A stretch of DNA of 64,000 nt from the NCBI GenBank assembly GCA_022775085.1, contig JALFJQ010000045.1, positions 21,198 through 85,197 of the forward strand. Direction: 5' to 3'. This document shows, one piece after another, positions 47,717 through 56,621 of the stretch. The notes beneath the pieces are model-generated. The model saw nothing but the letters and a program-made list of their open reading frames with translations, did not search any database and was not told where the DNA came from. This stretch comes from Clostridiales bacterium. GTDB lineage: Bacteria; Bacillota; Clostridia; Oscillospirales; Oscillospiraceae. Position numbers and translations under genes: made by a program. Numbering within the stretch: the stretch's first letter is position 1; every line of letters starts with the position of its first letter.

Positions 47717-48934
47717 TCAGCGGATGTACGCAAGGGGATTGACGTAAGTACCGGCATAGGAAATGCCGAAATGCAGATGGGGGCCGGTGGAAAGACCGGT
47801 GCTGCCCACATAGCCGATGAGCTGCCCGGCGGAGACGGTCTGTCCTTCGGAGACAACATAGTGGGTCATGTGCATATAGATGGAAGCGAAGCCATCCAGA
47901 TGGTTGATGCTCACATAGTTGCCCGCGCCGCCGGCCTGATAGGCAGTCCTCGTGACCTTGCCGGCACGGGTGGCGTAAATGGGTGTGCCCTGAGCGCAGG
48001 CCATATCAATGCCGTTGTGCATCCGCTGGGTCTTCAGGATGGGGTGGGTACGCATACCGAAGGGGCTGGTCAGCTTCCAGCCGGATACCGGGGTGATCCA
48101 GGTGGCATCGGAGGGGGGATTCTCACCCTGCAGGGCCAGCTTTGCCAGATACTCGTCGTATTTGGCTTCCTTCAGCTCTTTTTCCTTGGCGGCGATCTCC
48201 TGCATCAGGTCTTCCTGCAAAATCTCGGACTCCGCCATGAGGATTTCAAATTCCTCCGACTTTGCTTCCAGCTCCTGAAGGACGCTGTCGGATTCCGTCC
48301 GCTTTTCCTGCAAGGCCGCCTCGTCGGCAGCCAGCTGGACACGGACTTCCTCAAGCTGGGATTTTTCCGATTCCAGATTCATCTGGGTGGCGGTGACAAT
48401 ATCCGCCGCGATGCGCATTTCCTCGATGCGCTTACGGTCGGAGGCATTGATCTCCTCCACCATGTTGATGCGGTCAAGCAGATCGGTAAAGCTGTTGGCT
48501 TCAAAAATGACCTGCCAGTAGGTCAGCTTGCCCTGCTCCTCCATGACCCGAACCCGTTCCCGGTGTTCCTCGCTGAGCTTGCGCAAATCCTCCTGCGCCT
48601 TGTCCAGTTCCTCCTGCGTGTCCGCAATCAGCTGACTGTAATTGGTGATCTGTTCATTGGTGGTATCCACCTTGCTGTTCAGGAGGGTAATCTCCTGATC
48701 GATGGCGCTCTTCTGCTCCACAATGTCCTTCATATCGCTGTAATTGGCATTATACTGCTTCTGAATGGCATTGATCTGCTTTTCAATCTCCGCGTTTTTG
48801 GCTTCCAGCGCGTCAATTTCCTTCTGAATTTCGGCAGAGGATGCCGCACGGGCCTCCACAGGAAGCAGGCTGATAGTCAGCGCCGCAGTCAAAAGCAGGG
48901 ACAGCGCGGTGGCTGTAAATCTGTGTATACGCAT
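47717..48934 (-). CDS. M23 peptidase with coiled coil (EnvC-like), first of two
   Basis: A 405-residue paralogue of the next gene: signal peptide (FTATALSLLLTAALTISLLP…ARAA), coiled coil with matching repeats (LTYWQVIFEANSFTDLLDRINMVEEI), and a LytM domain with MHNGIDMACAQG and PHLHFGISY. Start at ATG after AAGGAA. The two proteins share most of the coiled coil pattern, so they may be alternative or partnered clients of FtsEX in septal wall splitting. Confidence 0.92.
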   Translation of the reverse strand: MRIHRFTATALSLLLTAALTISLLPVEARAASSAEIQKEIDALEAKNAEIEKQINAIQKQYNANYSDMKDIVEQKSAIDQEITLLNSKVDTTNEQITNYSQLIADTQEELDKAQEDLRKLSEEHRERVRVMEEQGKLTYWQVIFEANSFTDLLDRINMVEEINASDRKRIEEMRIAADIVTATQMNLESEKSQLEEVRVQLAADEAALQEKRTESDSVLQELEAKSEEFEILMAESEILQEDLMQEIAAKEKELKEAKYDEYLAKLALQGENPPSDATWITPVSGWKLTSPFGMRTHPILKTQRMHNGIDMACAQGTPIYATRAGKVTRTAYQAGGAGNYVSINHLDGFASIYMHMTHYVVSEGQTVSAGQLIGYVGSTGLSTGPHLHFGISYAGTYVNPLAYIR

Positions 48935-48998
48935 AAAAAGTGGTTCCTTAAGCAAGATTTCTGTCTGCGCCGGACGCGGCTCCGCCTGAACGCGAATT

Positions 48999-49886
48999 TT
49001 ACACGTTCATGAACTTGCGGATGGAGGTCCAGCTGCCCACGATGCCGACAAACATACCGGCGGCGGTAAAGACGACCACCATGGGGATCAGCAGTTCCTG
49101 GAAGGGAACAAAGTTAAACAGCTGCAGGGCATCCACATCCGCAATTTTCTGAATCAGGGCATCGTAGCCCACCCATTCCAGGCCAAATGCCAGAATGGCG
49201 CCCATCATGCCCAGCGTAAAGCCCTCCACCACGAAGGGAAGCCGGATAAAGCCATTGGTAGCGCCCACCATCTTCATAATGGCGATTTCATCCTTGCGGT
49301 CGTACATGGCCAGCTTGACGGTATTGGAGATGATCAGCAGCGACACCACCAGCAGCACCGCGATGACCGCCGCGCACACTATGTGCAGCACATTTTGGAT
49401 GGTGGTAAAGCCCTCTGCCAGCTCGTAGGCTGCGTTGGTCTTTGCCACGCCGGGCAGCTGCTTGAGCTGGGCATCCGTCTCCTTCATTTTGGTGTTGTCC
49501 TCAAGGGTCACCACATAGCGGTGGCGCAGGTCGCTGGCCTGCACACCGCTGAAGGCGCTGTCTCCATCATGATCGGCGATGAAGTCCTCCAGTGCCTCCT
49601 CCCGGGAGACGAAGGTGGACTGAAGCACGTTGTCAATAAGATTGATTTTGGTGCCGATGCTTCTGGCCTCGGCGTCAGACAGATCCGAGTCGATGAGGAC
49701 CAGGATCTCGCTGGTCTGGTTCAGCTCCTTGACCATCTCGTCCAGATTGTAAGCCAGCGCGGAGAAGCTGCCCACGATGACCAGACACGCCACCGTCACA
49801 CATACGGCGGCAAAGGACATAAATCCATGAAGGAAGATGCCGCGGAAGCCCTCCTTCAGCAGATAACCAAGATTATTCAGCTTCAT
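48999..49886 (-). CDS. ftsX: cell division protein FtsX
   Basis: A 295-residue membrane protein with four helices: one near residue 25, then an extracellular domain (LDEMVKELNQTSEILVLIDS…), and three more from about residue 165 on. The cytoplasmic loop KLAMYDRKDEIAIMKMVGAT is diagnostic. Start set at the ATG following GGAGGAAGAGACAG, overlapping ftsE by 14 nt. With FtsE it forms an ABC-type complex that transmits energy to wall hydrolases. Confidence 0.95.
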   Translation of the reverse strand: MKLNNLGYLLKEGFRGIFLHGFMSFAAVCVTVACLVIVGSFSALAYNLDEMVKELNQTSEILVLIDSDLSDAEARSIGTKINLIDNVLQSTFVSREEALEDFIADHDGDSAFSGVQASDLRHRYVVTLEDNTKMKETDAQLKQLPGVAKTNAAYELAEGFTTIQNVLHIVCAAVIAVLLVVSLLIISNTVKLAMYDRKDEIAIMKMVGATNGFIRLPFVVEGFTLGMMGAILAFGLEWVGYDALIQKIADVDALQLFNFVPFQELLIPMVVVFTAAGMFVGIVGSWTSIRKFMNV

Positions 49887-50562
49887 CTGTCTCTTCCTCC
49901 TCTGTTCCGTCGCTGACCACCAGGCCGTCGTTGATGGAAATGACCCGCTTGTGAAACAGCTCCACCAGATTCTGGTCGTGGGTAACCACCAGCATAGTGG
50001 TGCCCAGGTTGTTGATCTCCTGCAGCAGCGCCATGATCTCAAAGGAGCGCTCCGGGTCCAGGTTGCCGGTGGGCTCGTCGGCGATGATGGTGGAGGGGTT
50101 ATTCACCAGCGCACGGGCAATGGCAAGTCTCTGCTGCTCACCGCCGGACATCTCGTGAGGATGCCGGTTCATTTTGCTTTCCAGACCAACAAGCTCCAGC
50201 ACGTAGGGCACACGCTCCTTGATCTCCTTCTCCCGGGCACCTACCACGCGCATGGCAAAGGCCACGTTCTCGTAGACGGTCATCTTGTCGATCAGGCGGT
50301 AGTCCTGGAACACGACGCCGACGGTGCGGCGCAGGTAGGGGATCTCCCGTTTGCGAATCCGCTCCAGCGAGTAGCCGTTGACATGGACAGTACCGGAGGT
50401 GGGCTTCAGCTCGCCGGTGATCAGCTTGATGATCGTGGATTTGCCGGAGCCGGACGGGCCGATGAGGAAGCAGAACTCGCCGTCCTCGATCTGCATGGAA
50501 ACGCCGTTCAGCGCTGTATTTCCCTGTTCATAGGATTTTACAACATCAGTAAATTGAATCAT
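49873..50562 (-). CDS. ftsE: cell division ATP-binding protein FtsE
   Basis: A 229-residue ABC ATPase with Walker A GPSGSGKST, Q-loop VFQDYRLI, signature MSGGEQQRLAIARALV, Walker B IIADEPTGNLD and the H-loop His in VVTHD. The acidic tail EEEETDEAE is typical of Firmicutes FtsE. AGGAG precedes the ATG. It is the first gene of the ftsE-ftsX-M23-M23-S41 operon. Confidence 0.96.
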   Translation of the reverse strand: MIQFTDVVKSYEQGNTALNGVSMQIEDGEFCFLIGPSGSGKSTIIKLITGELKPTSGTVHVNGYSLERIRKREIPYLRRTVGVVFQDYRLIDKMTVYENVAFAMRVVGAREKEIKERVPYVLELVGLESKMNRHPHEMSGGEQQRLAIARALVNNPSTIIADEPTGNLDPERSFEIMALLQEINNLGTTMLVVTHDQNLVELFHKRVISINDGLVVSDGTEEEETDEAE

Positions 50563-50758
50563 ATGTATAATCTCCTGTTTCAGGCAGCCCCGGGCGCACC
50601 CGAGCCTGCTCGCATGTAACCGAATTGTAACACATTACGGAACTGTTGTCAATGACTAACCGCCGGATTTGGCCCTTGTCCGCAAGAATTCACAAATAAT
50701 CCATAGTTTCGACATGGGAAAATTGGAAAATACCGGGAGTTATGGAAACCGACAGGCG

Positions 50759-50791
50759 TAAAAAGCACGGAGCCGTGCAAGACGGCTCCGC
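50759..50791 (-). terminator. terminator of the CdaR-type regulator gene
   Basis: GGAGCCGT pairs with ACGGCTCC (50769-50776 and 50782-50789) and is followed on the minus strand by GCTTTTT. The 200 bases from here to ftsE contain no gene. Confidence 0.85.
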
Positions 50792-50804
50792 GAATCCTTT
50801 GAAA

Positions 50805-51893
50805 TTACCGGTTCTCCCGGGAGGCCAGATACTGACGAACCATCAGGGCGACACGGAACACAATGGCGTGGTCGAACTGACGCAGATCCAGACCCGTGAG
50901 CTTACGGATCTTTTCCAGACGGTACACCAGCGTATTGCGGTGGACGAACAGCTTCCGGGAGGTCTCGGACACGTTCAGGCTGTTCTCAAAGAACTTGTTG
51001 ATGGTGAACAGCGTCTCCTGATCCAGGGAATCCAGCGAGTTCTTCTTGAACACTTCCTTCAGGAAGATCTCGCACAGGGTGGTGGGCAGCTGATAGATCA
51101 GACGTCCGATACCCAGATTCTCATAGTGCATGATGCTCTTTTCGGTGTCGAACACTTTGCCCACCTCAATGGCAGTCTGCGCTTCCTTATAGGAATCCGC
51201 CAGCTCCCGCAGATGCTCCGCTACAGTGCCGATGCCGATGATGGTCTTGATGCGAAGCTCGTTTTTCAGCGCCTCCTCAATACCCTGGGCGACCTTCTCC
51301 ATTTCCTCGGCAGTGACGTTTCCGTTCACCTGCTTGATCACCGCTACATCCATCTCATTGATGGACAGGACAAAATCCTGCATCTTGTCCGGGAACATAC
51401 CGGACAGCACGTCCACCGTTGCCACATCGCTGTGCCCCACCTGACGGATCAGGAACACTGCCCGGGGCGTATCGGTAGCAAAATGCAGCTCCTTGGCCCG
51501 GATATAGATGTCGCCGGGCAGGATATTATCCATGATAATATTCTTGACGAAGGTGCCCCGGTCGTGCTTTTCCTCGTAGAAGGTCTTGGCATCGTTCAGG
51601 GCGATGAAAGCCATCTGACAGAAGCTTCTGGCAGTCTCGTCGTCGCCGGAACAGAACACGGCATACTCAAAATAGTTGGAGTTGCCCATAATGGCCTTGA
51701 AAGACTTCTGCGCAAAGGTAACGATGCTCTCGGAGGCATTGCCCACCTTCAGCGCCGCATCCGTCCAACGCTCACCAAGCATAGACATATCGGTGCAGGA
51801 AATCACGCAGCCCTCTGTATCAATGACGCCGAACACACGGTCCGAAATATCCCGTAACTGGACGATCACGCTCTGAAAAACACTATTGGACAT
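50805..51893 (-). CDS. PucR/CdaR family transcriptional regulator
   Basis: A 362-residue protein. The C-terminal HTH_30 domain is clear: FENSLNVSETSRKLFVHRNTL and VYRLEKIRKLTGLDLRQFDH. The middle contains a GGDEF-like/PucR region (IGIGTVAEHLRELADSYKEAQTAIEVG). The N-terminus resembles a sugar-diacid recognition domain (CdaR). Start at the ATG after AAGGAGTG; an upstream in-frame codon lacks a site. Probably responds to a small acid or to purine status; the target is unknown since no neighbour is an obvious client. Confidence 0.9.
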   Translation of the reverse strand: MSNSVFQSVIVQLRDISDRVFGVIDTEGCVISCTDMSMLGERWTDAALKVGNASESIVTFAQKSFKAIMGNSNYFEYAVFCSGDDETARSFCQMAFIALNDAKTFYEEKHDRGTFVKNIIMDNILPGDIYIRAKELHFATDTPRAVFLIRQVGHSDVATVDVLSGMFPDKMQDFVLSINEMDVAVIKQVNGNVTAEEMEKVAQGIEEALKNELRIKTIIGIGTVAEHLRELADSYKEAQTAIEVGKVFDTEKSIMHYENLGIGRLIYQLPTTLCEIFLKEVFKKNSLDSLDQETLFTINKFFENSLNVSETSRKLFVHRNTLVYRLEKIRKLTGLDLRQFDHAIVFRVALMVRQYLASRENR

Positions 51894-52126
51894 CTTTCTG
51901 TCACTCCTTAGTATCTTGCACAAATGCGCATTTCACAAAATTGCAATGTCATTATACACGTCTTTTGCACACATTGCAAGTACCTTTTGACATTTTACTG
52001 CAAAATCCATTCTTTTTTTTAGGTATTATACCAACTTATACCAGATTGTTCCATCCGGTTCCGGCCAAACAACCAGCAAATTGACTGCACACGGAAATTC
52101 GTCCGCACATCAAAAACACTTCCCGC

Positions 52127-52828
52127 CTATTTGACCGCCAAGGCCAGAAGCTCCTCCGGAAGCAGTTCCCGAACCTGGCCCCTGGGCAGATCGCCCAGAG
52201 ACAGCGGCCCTTCCTGCCGCCGCTCCAGATAGGTCACGGTCATCCCACGGGAGGCCATCATCCGGCGGACCTGGTGATATTTCCCCTCGCAGACGGTAAT
52301 GCGGCTTTCTCCCGGTCCTATGGGTTCCAGCACTGCCGGGCGGCACACCGTCCCATCCCGCAGGGTCAGTCCCGCCGCGAAAGCTGCCGCGTCCGCCTCT
52401 CCGGCCTGCCCTTCGTGACGTGCATAATAGACCTTGGGAACCTCCTGCCTGGGGGAAATCAGGCGGTGCAGAAGATCGCCGTCATTGGTAAACAGCAGCA
52501 GACCCTCGGTGTCCTTGTCCAGCCGCCCCACGGGCTTCAGATCCAGATGGGCCCATTCCTTGGGAAGCAGCTCCATGACGGTTCTCTGCCGGGCGTCCTC
52601 CGTGGCGGTCACATACCCCGCCGGCTTGTTCATCATCACCACCAGGCGGCGCTTTCCGCCAAGGACTTCTCCGTCCAGCGTGATTACCTGGGTTTCGGGC
52701 GCTACCTTCCGGCTTCCGTCCTTTTCCGGGATGCCGTCTACCGTGACACGGCCCGCTTTCAGGATGGCTTTCACCTGGGAGCGGGTGCCCGCGCCGCTGT
52801 CGCACAGGAATTTGTCCAGTCGTTCCAT
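52127..52828 (-). CDS. RsuA-type pseudouridine synthase
   Basis: A 233-residue enzyme: N-terminal S4 RNA-binding domain (RLDKFLCDSGAGTRSQVKAI) and the catalytic motif GRLDKDTEGLLLFTNDG with the nucleophilic Asp. C-terminal GKYHQVRRMMASRG is also diagnostic. It converts a uridine of small-subunit rRNA to pseudouridine. CGGAGG precedes the ATG. Monocistronic. Confidence 0.93.
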   Translation of the reverse strand: MERLDKFLCDSGAGTRSQVKAILKAGRVTVDGIPEKDGSRKVAPETQVITLDGEVLGGKRRLVVMMNKPAGYVTATEDARQRTVMELLPKEWAHLDLKPVGRLDKDTEGLLLFTNDGDLLHRLISPRQEVPKVYYARHEGQAGEADAAAFAAGLTLRDGTVCRPAVLEPIGPGESRITVCEGKYHQVRRMMASRGMTVTYLERRQEGPLSLGDLPRGQVRELLPEELLALAVK

Positions 52829-52897
52829 GGTTCCTCCGTTCTACCCCTGAAAAACCCGGCATAGGCTTTAGCACAAAGCAAACCGGGAGGGATCATT

Positions 52898-53440
52898 ATG
52901 ATGGTTATGACCGCGAAGGTCAATCTGAAAAAAGTACTGCTGGCACTGGCGGCGGTGGCCGCTCTGGTTCTGGCGCTGATCGCCCTGCTGGGGGGCGGCA
53001 AAAGCACCCAGACCTCCGCGCCCACTATGAGCAGCAACGACGCGCGGGTGAAATTTCTCACGGACTTCGGCTGGGAGGTCACCACCTCGCCGGTGGAATC
53101 CAGTCAGGTGAAGATTCCCGGGGAGAGCAGCCCGGTGTTTGACCGGTACAACAACCTGCAAAAAAGTCAGGGCTATGACCTGAGCAAATTCGCCGGGAAA
53201 AAGGTCATGCGCTACGTCTATAAAATCAATAATTACCCCGGGGCCACGGAGCCGGTGTACGCGACGCTGCTGATCTACAAAAATGAAATTATCGGCGGCG
53301 ATGTGACGGATTCCGCGCCCAACGGGCAGATCCGGGGCTTTAAAATGCCGGAAAAGGCTGTGAAATCCACCGCACCCTCTACCGCTCCATCGGCCCCCAC
53401 CAAACCCACGGAATCCTCCCTGCCGGATACTGCCCGCTAA
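52898..53440 (+). CDS. DUF4830 domain membrane-anchored protein
   Basis: A 180-residue protein with an N-terminal membrane anchor (LLALAAVAALVLALIALLGG), then the DUF4830 domain: RVKFLTDFGWEVTTSPVES, VKIPGE, YNNLQKSQGYDLSKF, VMRYVYKINNYPG. A Pro/Thr/Ser-rich tail ends the protein. Its outer-face domain has unknown function and is common in Clostridia. GGGAGGG precedes the first ATG; a second ATG (MMV) is also possible. A MITE-like element begins 7 nt after its stop. Confidence 0.9.
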   Translation: MMVMTAKVNLKKVLLALAAVAALVLALIALLGGGKSTQTSAPTMSSNDARVKFLTDFGWEVTTSPVESSQVKIPGESSPVFDRYNNLQKSQGYDLSKFAGKKVMRYVYKINNYPGATEPVYATLLIYKNEIIGGDVTDSAPNGQIRGFKMPEKAVKSTAPSTAPSAPTKPTESSLPDTAR

Positions 53441-53447
53441 AGCCGGC

Positions 53448-53744
53448 AAATTGGAATTTGGCAAGTTGCACCGCATCACGACAAAGGTTGTCATTGCGAA
53501 CCAGTGACCGATGTCACTGGTGTGGCAATCCGTTCTCCTTTTGGCATTTTCGTCATCAAGACGTGTAAGGGGAGGCGGATTGCCACGCCAGTGTGCGCAC
53601 TGGCTCGCAATGACATACGAGTATTTTAGTGCGCAAAATAACAATTTTCATCACGGTTATGGTCGAGGGGCCCAAAGGATGTGCGATAACCACCCAGAGT
53701 TCGTAACGCATTGGCTGCGGGCCCTGCCCGCCAAATTCCAGTTT
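53448..53744. mobile_element. MITE-like interspersed element with 15-bp terminal inverted repeats
   Basis: A 297-bp unit. The ends AAATTGGAATTTGGC (53448-53462) and GCCAAATTCCAGTTT (53730-53744) are inverted repeats with one mismatch. Inside are two inverted palindromic blocks, GTCATTGCGAACCAGTG… and …CACTGGCTCGCAATGAC, each with CGGATTGCCAC-type cores. An open frame runs across it but has the features of a repeat artefact. A second copy in inverse orientation starts at 63736. Confidence 0.8.
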
Positions 53745-53765
53745 ATCGACGACTTTCTGCGGCAA

Positions 53766-54308
53766 TTACTCCTCCGCCAGTGTGACCAGCCGGGGGGTGT
53801 GGGCCATGGCGGGGAGAATTTTCTCCAGCAGATCCGACATTTTCAGCCGCAGAGAAGATGTGTTGATGCAGGGATGGCAGCCGAAGTAGTCCCCCTTCAC
53901 CACCTCCGCGTCCATCAACAGCTCCACCTTGTGTTCCTTGTCATTCATCAGGCCCAGAACACTGACGGAGCCGGGGGTGATGTCCAGCAGGGCCTCCATA
54001 TCCTCCGCGGAAGCGAAGCTCAGGCGGGAAGTGCCGATCTCCCTGGACAGCACGCTGGTCTTGAAGTGCTTTTCTCCCGGGAGCATCAACAGGAAGAATT
54101 TCGTTTTCTGGCGGTTGCACAGCAGCAGGTTTTTGCAGATCACCGCGTTCAGCGTCCGGTCAATTTCCTCGCAGGCTTCCATGGTCATGGCAGGCACGTG
54201 GTCAATGCGCTGGTATTCGATGCCCAGTCTGTCCAGCAGATCGTAGCAGCGGATCTCCTTGGGGAGCCGCCCGGTGCAGTCAGCGGGACGGCCATTTTGC
54301 AGTTCCAT
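53766..54308 (-). CDS. YbaK/ProX-type aminoacyl-tRNA deacylase
   Basis: A 180-residue protein with the YbaK/prolyl-tRNA-editing fold: YQRIDHVPAMTMEACEEID, KNLLLCNRQKTKFFLLMLPG and SRLSFASAEDMEALLDITPGSV, then HPCINTSSLRL. The Lys in VICKNL is the catalytic residue of ProXp-ala-type editing. It would hydrolyse mischarged Ala-tRNA(Pro) or a similar product. AAGGAG precedes the ATG at about 10 nt. Convergent with nothing; 20 nt downstream of the GNAT gene. Confidence 0.9.
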   Translation of the reverse strand: MELQNGRPADCTGRLPKEIRCYDLLDRLGIEYQRIDHVPAMTMEACEEIDRTLNAVICKNLLLCNRQKTKFFLLMLPGEKHFKTSVLSREIGTSRLSFASAEDMEALLDITPGSVSVLGLMNDKEHKVELLMDAEVVKGDYFGCHPCINTSSLRLKMSDLLEKILPAMAHTPRLVTLAEE

Positions 54309-54328
54309 ATCTCTTTTTCTCCTTAAAC

Positions 54329-54874
54329 TTACAGTTTTTTCATCATCAGAATGTTTTGGCGGAAGCTTCCGTCCTTCAGCCGGTACACATCCGGCACCCG
54401 TGCCACTTCCACGAAGCCCATCTTTTCGTAGAGCCGCCGGGCGCGGTCATTGCCCTCGATGTAGTCCAGCTCCAGATGGTCAAGGCCCCTTTCTTCCGCA
54501 ATGGCGATCATCTCCCGAAACAGGGCCGCTCCAATGCCAAGGCCCCAGTATTCCTTCTTCAGGGCGATGGCGACGGAAGCCCGATGGCGGGTCTTGATTC
54601 GGCTGTTCATGGTCAGCATAGCGTTTCCGGCAAGCACCCCGTCCACAAAGCAGCATGGCATCACCTGATCGGGGCTGTTCAGAACGTCATCCAGAAACAC
54701 CGCCTCCCCGGCTTCGGTCATGGTGCATTCCTCCGGATAGCGAAGCAAAAAGTCCGTTTCTCCGGCGGTGGTCTTCATGAAGGCCGCCATTTCGGCGGCA
54801 TCTGACGGCTGGGCACTGCGAATCACCGCTTCCCTGCCGTCCTTCAGACGGATGGTTTTCTGCTTTAATTCCAT
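54329..54874 (-). CDS. GNAT family N-acetyltransferase
   Basis: A 181-residue acetyltransferase. The acetyl-CoA loop is KKEYWGLGIGAALFREMI (Q/R-x2-G-x-G/A pattern), and LELDYIEGNDRARRLYEKMGF is the following block. The target is unknown; the layout resembles ribosomal-protein or small-amine acetylases. GAGGT precedes the ATG. It sits between a tRNA-editing gene and an rRNA methyltransferase gene on the same strand, so a translation-linked operon is possible. Confidence 0.9.
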   Translation of the reverse strand: MELKQKTIRLKDGREAVIRSAQPSDAAEMAAFMKTTAGETDFLLRYPEECTMTEAGEAVFLDDVLNSPDQVMPCCFVDGVLAGNAMLTMNSRIKTRHRASVAIALKKEYWGLGIGAALFREMIAIAEERGLDHLELDYIEGNDRARRLYEKMGFVEVARVPDVYRLKDGSFRQNILMMKKL

Positions 54875-54883
54875 ATTTTTACC

Positions 54884-55696
54884 TCATTTTCTCAGCTGCC
54901 AGAAGGCAACGGCGCTGGCAGCAGCCACATTCAGCGAGTCCACCCCGTGATACATGGGGATTTTTACGGTATAGTCGCAGTTTGCGATGGTCTCATTGGT
55001 AAGCCCGTCTCCTTCGCTTCCCAGCAGCAGTGCCAGCTTTTCCTCCGCCATCAGCTGGGGATCGTCGATGGACACGGAATTGTCGCTGAGAGCCAGCGCG
55101 GCGGTTTTGAATCCCAACTCCCGCAGCTGGGCCATGCCCTCCATAGGCCAGTCCCCGGTGTAGGCCCATGGAATTTGGAACACCGTGCCCATACTGACCC
55201 GGGCGCTGCGGCGGTACAAGGGGTTACTGCACCCCGGTGTCAGCAGCACCGCATCCATGCCCAGCGCCGCGGCGGAGCGGAAAATAGCCCCCACGTTGGT
55301 GGGGTTCTGGACGTTTTCCAAAATCACGACTCGGCTGGCCTCCCGGCAGATGTCCTCCATGGCAGGTAGTTTGGGTCGCCGCATGGCACACAACACGCCC
55401 CGGGTCAGGTGGTAGCCGGTCAGATTACAGAGCACTTCCTCATCGGCGGTAAACACCGGAATGTCCGGGCACCGGGCAATGATCTCCCGGGCGGAGCCGT
55501 CAATGTCCTTGCGTTCCATCAGCAGTGACACCGGCTCACAGCCCCCGTCCAGCGCCCGATGGATGACCTTGGGACTTTCGGCAATGAACATTCCCTTTGC
55601 AGGCTCGAATCGGTTCAGCAGCTGGGCCTCGGTCAGCCGGGCGTACACATCCAGTGCCGGGTCGTCAAAGTCGGTGATCTCCACAACGTTCGCCAT
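54884..55696 (-). CDS. TrmH/SpoU family RNA methyltransferase
   Basis: A 270-residue SPOUT methyltransferase. The three motifs are EVQNPTNVGAIFRSA (seen as ENVQNPTNVGAIFRSA), LLLGSEGDGL and IPMYHGVDSLNVAAASAV, which together form the knot that binds S-adenosylmethionine. An N-terminal substrate-binding domain covers residues 1-105. It 2'-O-methylates rRNA or tRNA. GAGAGGG precedes the ATG. First gene of the minus-strand trio with GNAT and tRNA deacylase. Confidence 0.92.
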   Translation of the reverse strand: MANVVEITDFDDPALDVYARLTEAQLLNRFEPAKGMFIAESPKVIHRALDGGCEPVSLLMERKDIDGSAREIIARCPDIPVFTADEEVLCNLTGYHLTRGVLCAMRRPKLPAMEDICREASRVVILENVQNPTNVGAIFRSAAALGMDAVLLTPGCSNPLYRRSARVSMGTVFQIPWAYTGDWPMEGMAQLRELGFKTAALALSDNSVSIDDPQLMAEEKLALLLGSEGDGLTNETIANCDYTVKIPMYHGVDSLNVAAASAVAFWQLRK

Positions 55697-55838
55697 ACAC
55701 TTCCCTCTCTTTCAAATTTTCCCTATCTTAGCAGAATTGGAGCCAAAAGTCAAAAACAATGTGATTTCATCACGGAAAAAACCGGGACGCCGCTGTATAA
55801 TCAGGACATAATAAAAGAAAAACAAGGAGGACAGCACA

Positions 55839-56144
55839 ATGTCTGTAACGAAGATCACGAAGGAAAACTTTCAGAAACTGGTTCTGAACGCCGAAAAGGA
55901 GGTCCTGCTGGACTTCTGGGCACCCTGGTGCGGACCCTGCCGGATGGTCAGCCCCATTGTGGATGAAATTGCTGAGGAGCGCCAGGACATTCTTGTAGGC
56001 AAGGTCAACGTGGACGAGGAAATGGAGCTGGCTGCCCAGTTCCGGGTCATGAGCATCCCCACGCTGGTGGTTCTGAAGGACGGTCAGGTGGTGAATCAGG
56101 TGATCGGTGCCCGATCCAAGCAGGAGCTTCTGTCTCTGCTGTGA
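55839..56144 (+). CDS. trxA: thioredoxin
   Basis: A 101-residue thioredoxin with the redox motif WCGPC (30-34), the buried Asp in LLDFWAPW and the cis-Pro in MSIPTLVV. It is complete and of the normal length. AAGGAGG precedes the ATG. A GC-rich hairpin with T6 follows. No thioredoxin reductase is nearby. Confidence 0.96.
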   Translation: MSVTKITKENFQKLVLNAEKEVLLDFWAPWCGPCRMVSPIVDEIAEERQDILVGKVNVDEEMELAAQFRVMSIPTLVVLKDGQVVNQVIGARSKQELLSLL

Positions 56145-56150
56145 AAAATG

Positions 56151-56192
56151 CGCCGCCTGACCGTGCATTGGCAGGCGGCGTGCCAGTTTTTT
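56151..56192 (+). terminator. terminator of trxA
   Basis: CGCCGCCTG (56151-56159) pairs with CAGGCGGCG (56172-56180), followed by TTTTTT at 56187-56192. Confidence 0.8.
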
Positions 56193-56274
56193 GATGTTCT
56201 CCACGAATCTGACCTGCAAAAACTGTACAAAATAGCGAATCTGACCCTCGTTCGGGGAAATCTGAAAAAAACAG

Positions 56275-56303
56275 TTTACTTTTCAGTGGATTTCCTGTAT
56301 AGT
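56275..56303 (+). promoter_or_regulatory. promoter of folT-folC
   Basis: -35 TTTACT (56275-56280), a 17-bp spacer and -10 TATAGT (56298-56303). It places the transcript start just before the riboswitch. Confidence 0.75.
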
Positions 56304-56314
56304 ATTCGCGAACA

Positions 56315-56428
56315 GAGTAGGAGACCCCGCGTTAAGTGCCACCGGGACGGGGAGTTTGCCCGGAGGACGAAGGATTTTTCCACGATGGGATCACCGCACC
56401 CGCTGTTGCATATGGGACTTTCTCCTTT
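56315..56428 (+). promoter_or_regulatory. tetrahydrofolate (THF) riboswitch
   Basis: GGAGA near 56319 pairs with TCTCC at 56421-56425 to close the aptamer. The conserved block CGCGTTAAGTG lies at 56329-56339 and the partner region ATCACCGCA…GCATATGGGAC near its end. The class is known upstream of folT and folate genes in Firmicutes, and here it precedes exactly that pair. Confidence 0.85.
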
Positions 56429-56430
56429 AT

Positions 56431-56495
56431 GTAGCAACGATACTCGGTCGGGCGAAGGCTTCGGCTGCGGGCTTGATTTGCCCGATTGTTGCTGC
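56431..56495 (+). other. extra hairpin between riboswitch and terminator
   Basis: GTAGCAAC (56431-56438) pairs with GTTGCTGC (56488-56495), enclosing a second stem CGGGC/GCCCG. It may be an antiterminator partner or a separate element. Confidence 0.5.
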
Positions 56496-56532
56496 CTTTC
56501 CCCCACGGGTCAAACGGAATCTGTAATATGCT

Positions 56533-56562
56533 CCCCGACGCCTTGCGCGCCGGGGTGTTTTT
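56533..56562 (+). terminator. riboswitch-associated terminator
   Basis: CCCCG(A)CGC pairs with GCG(C)CGGGG around a 5-nt loop, then GTGTTTTTG. It lies about 60 nt before folT, as expected for transcriptional control by the riboswitch. Confidence 0.75.
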
Positions 56563-56621
56563 GATTTCCTACCGCTGGGGCAGCAATAGCCGGAACCGCC
56601 GCAAAAAAAGGAGGAACTTCC

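Noticed and set aside
53511..54326. 271-codon plus-strand frame beginning in the MITE-like element
   Set aside because: It starts inside the repeat and continues antisense to the tRNA deacylase gene. The repeat-derived part recurs at 63691-63969, showing repeat conservation rather than a gene.
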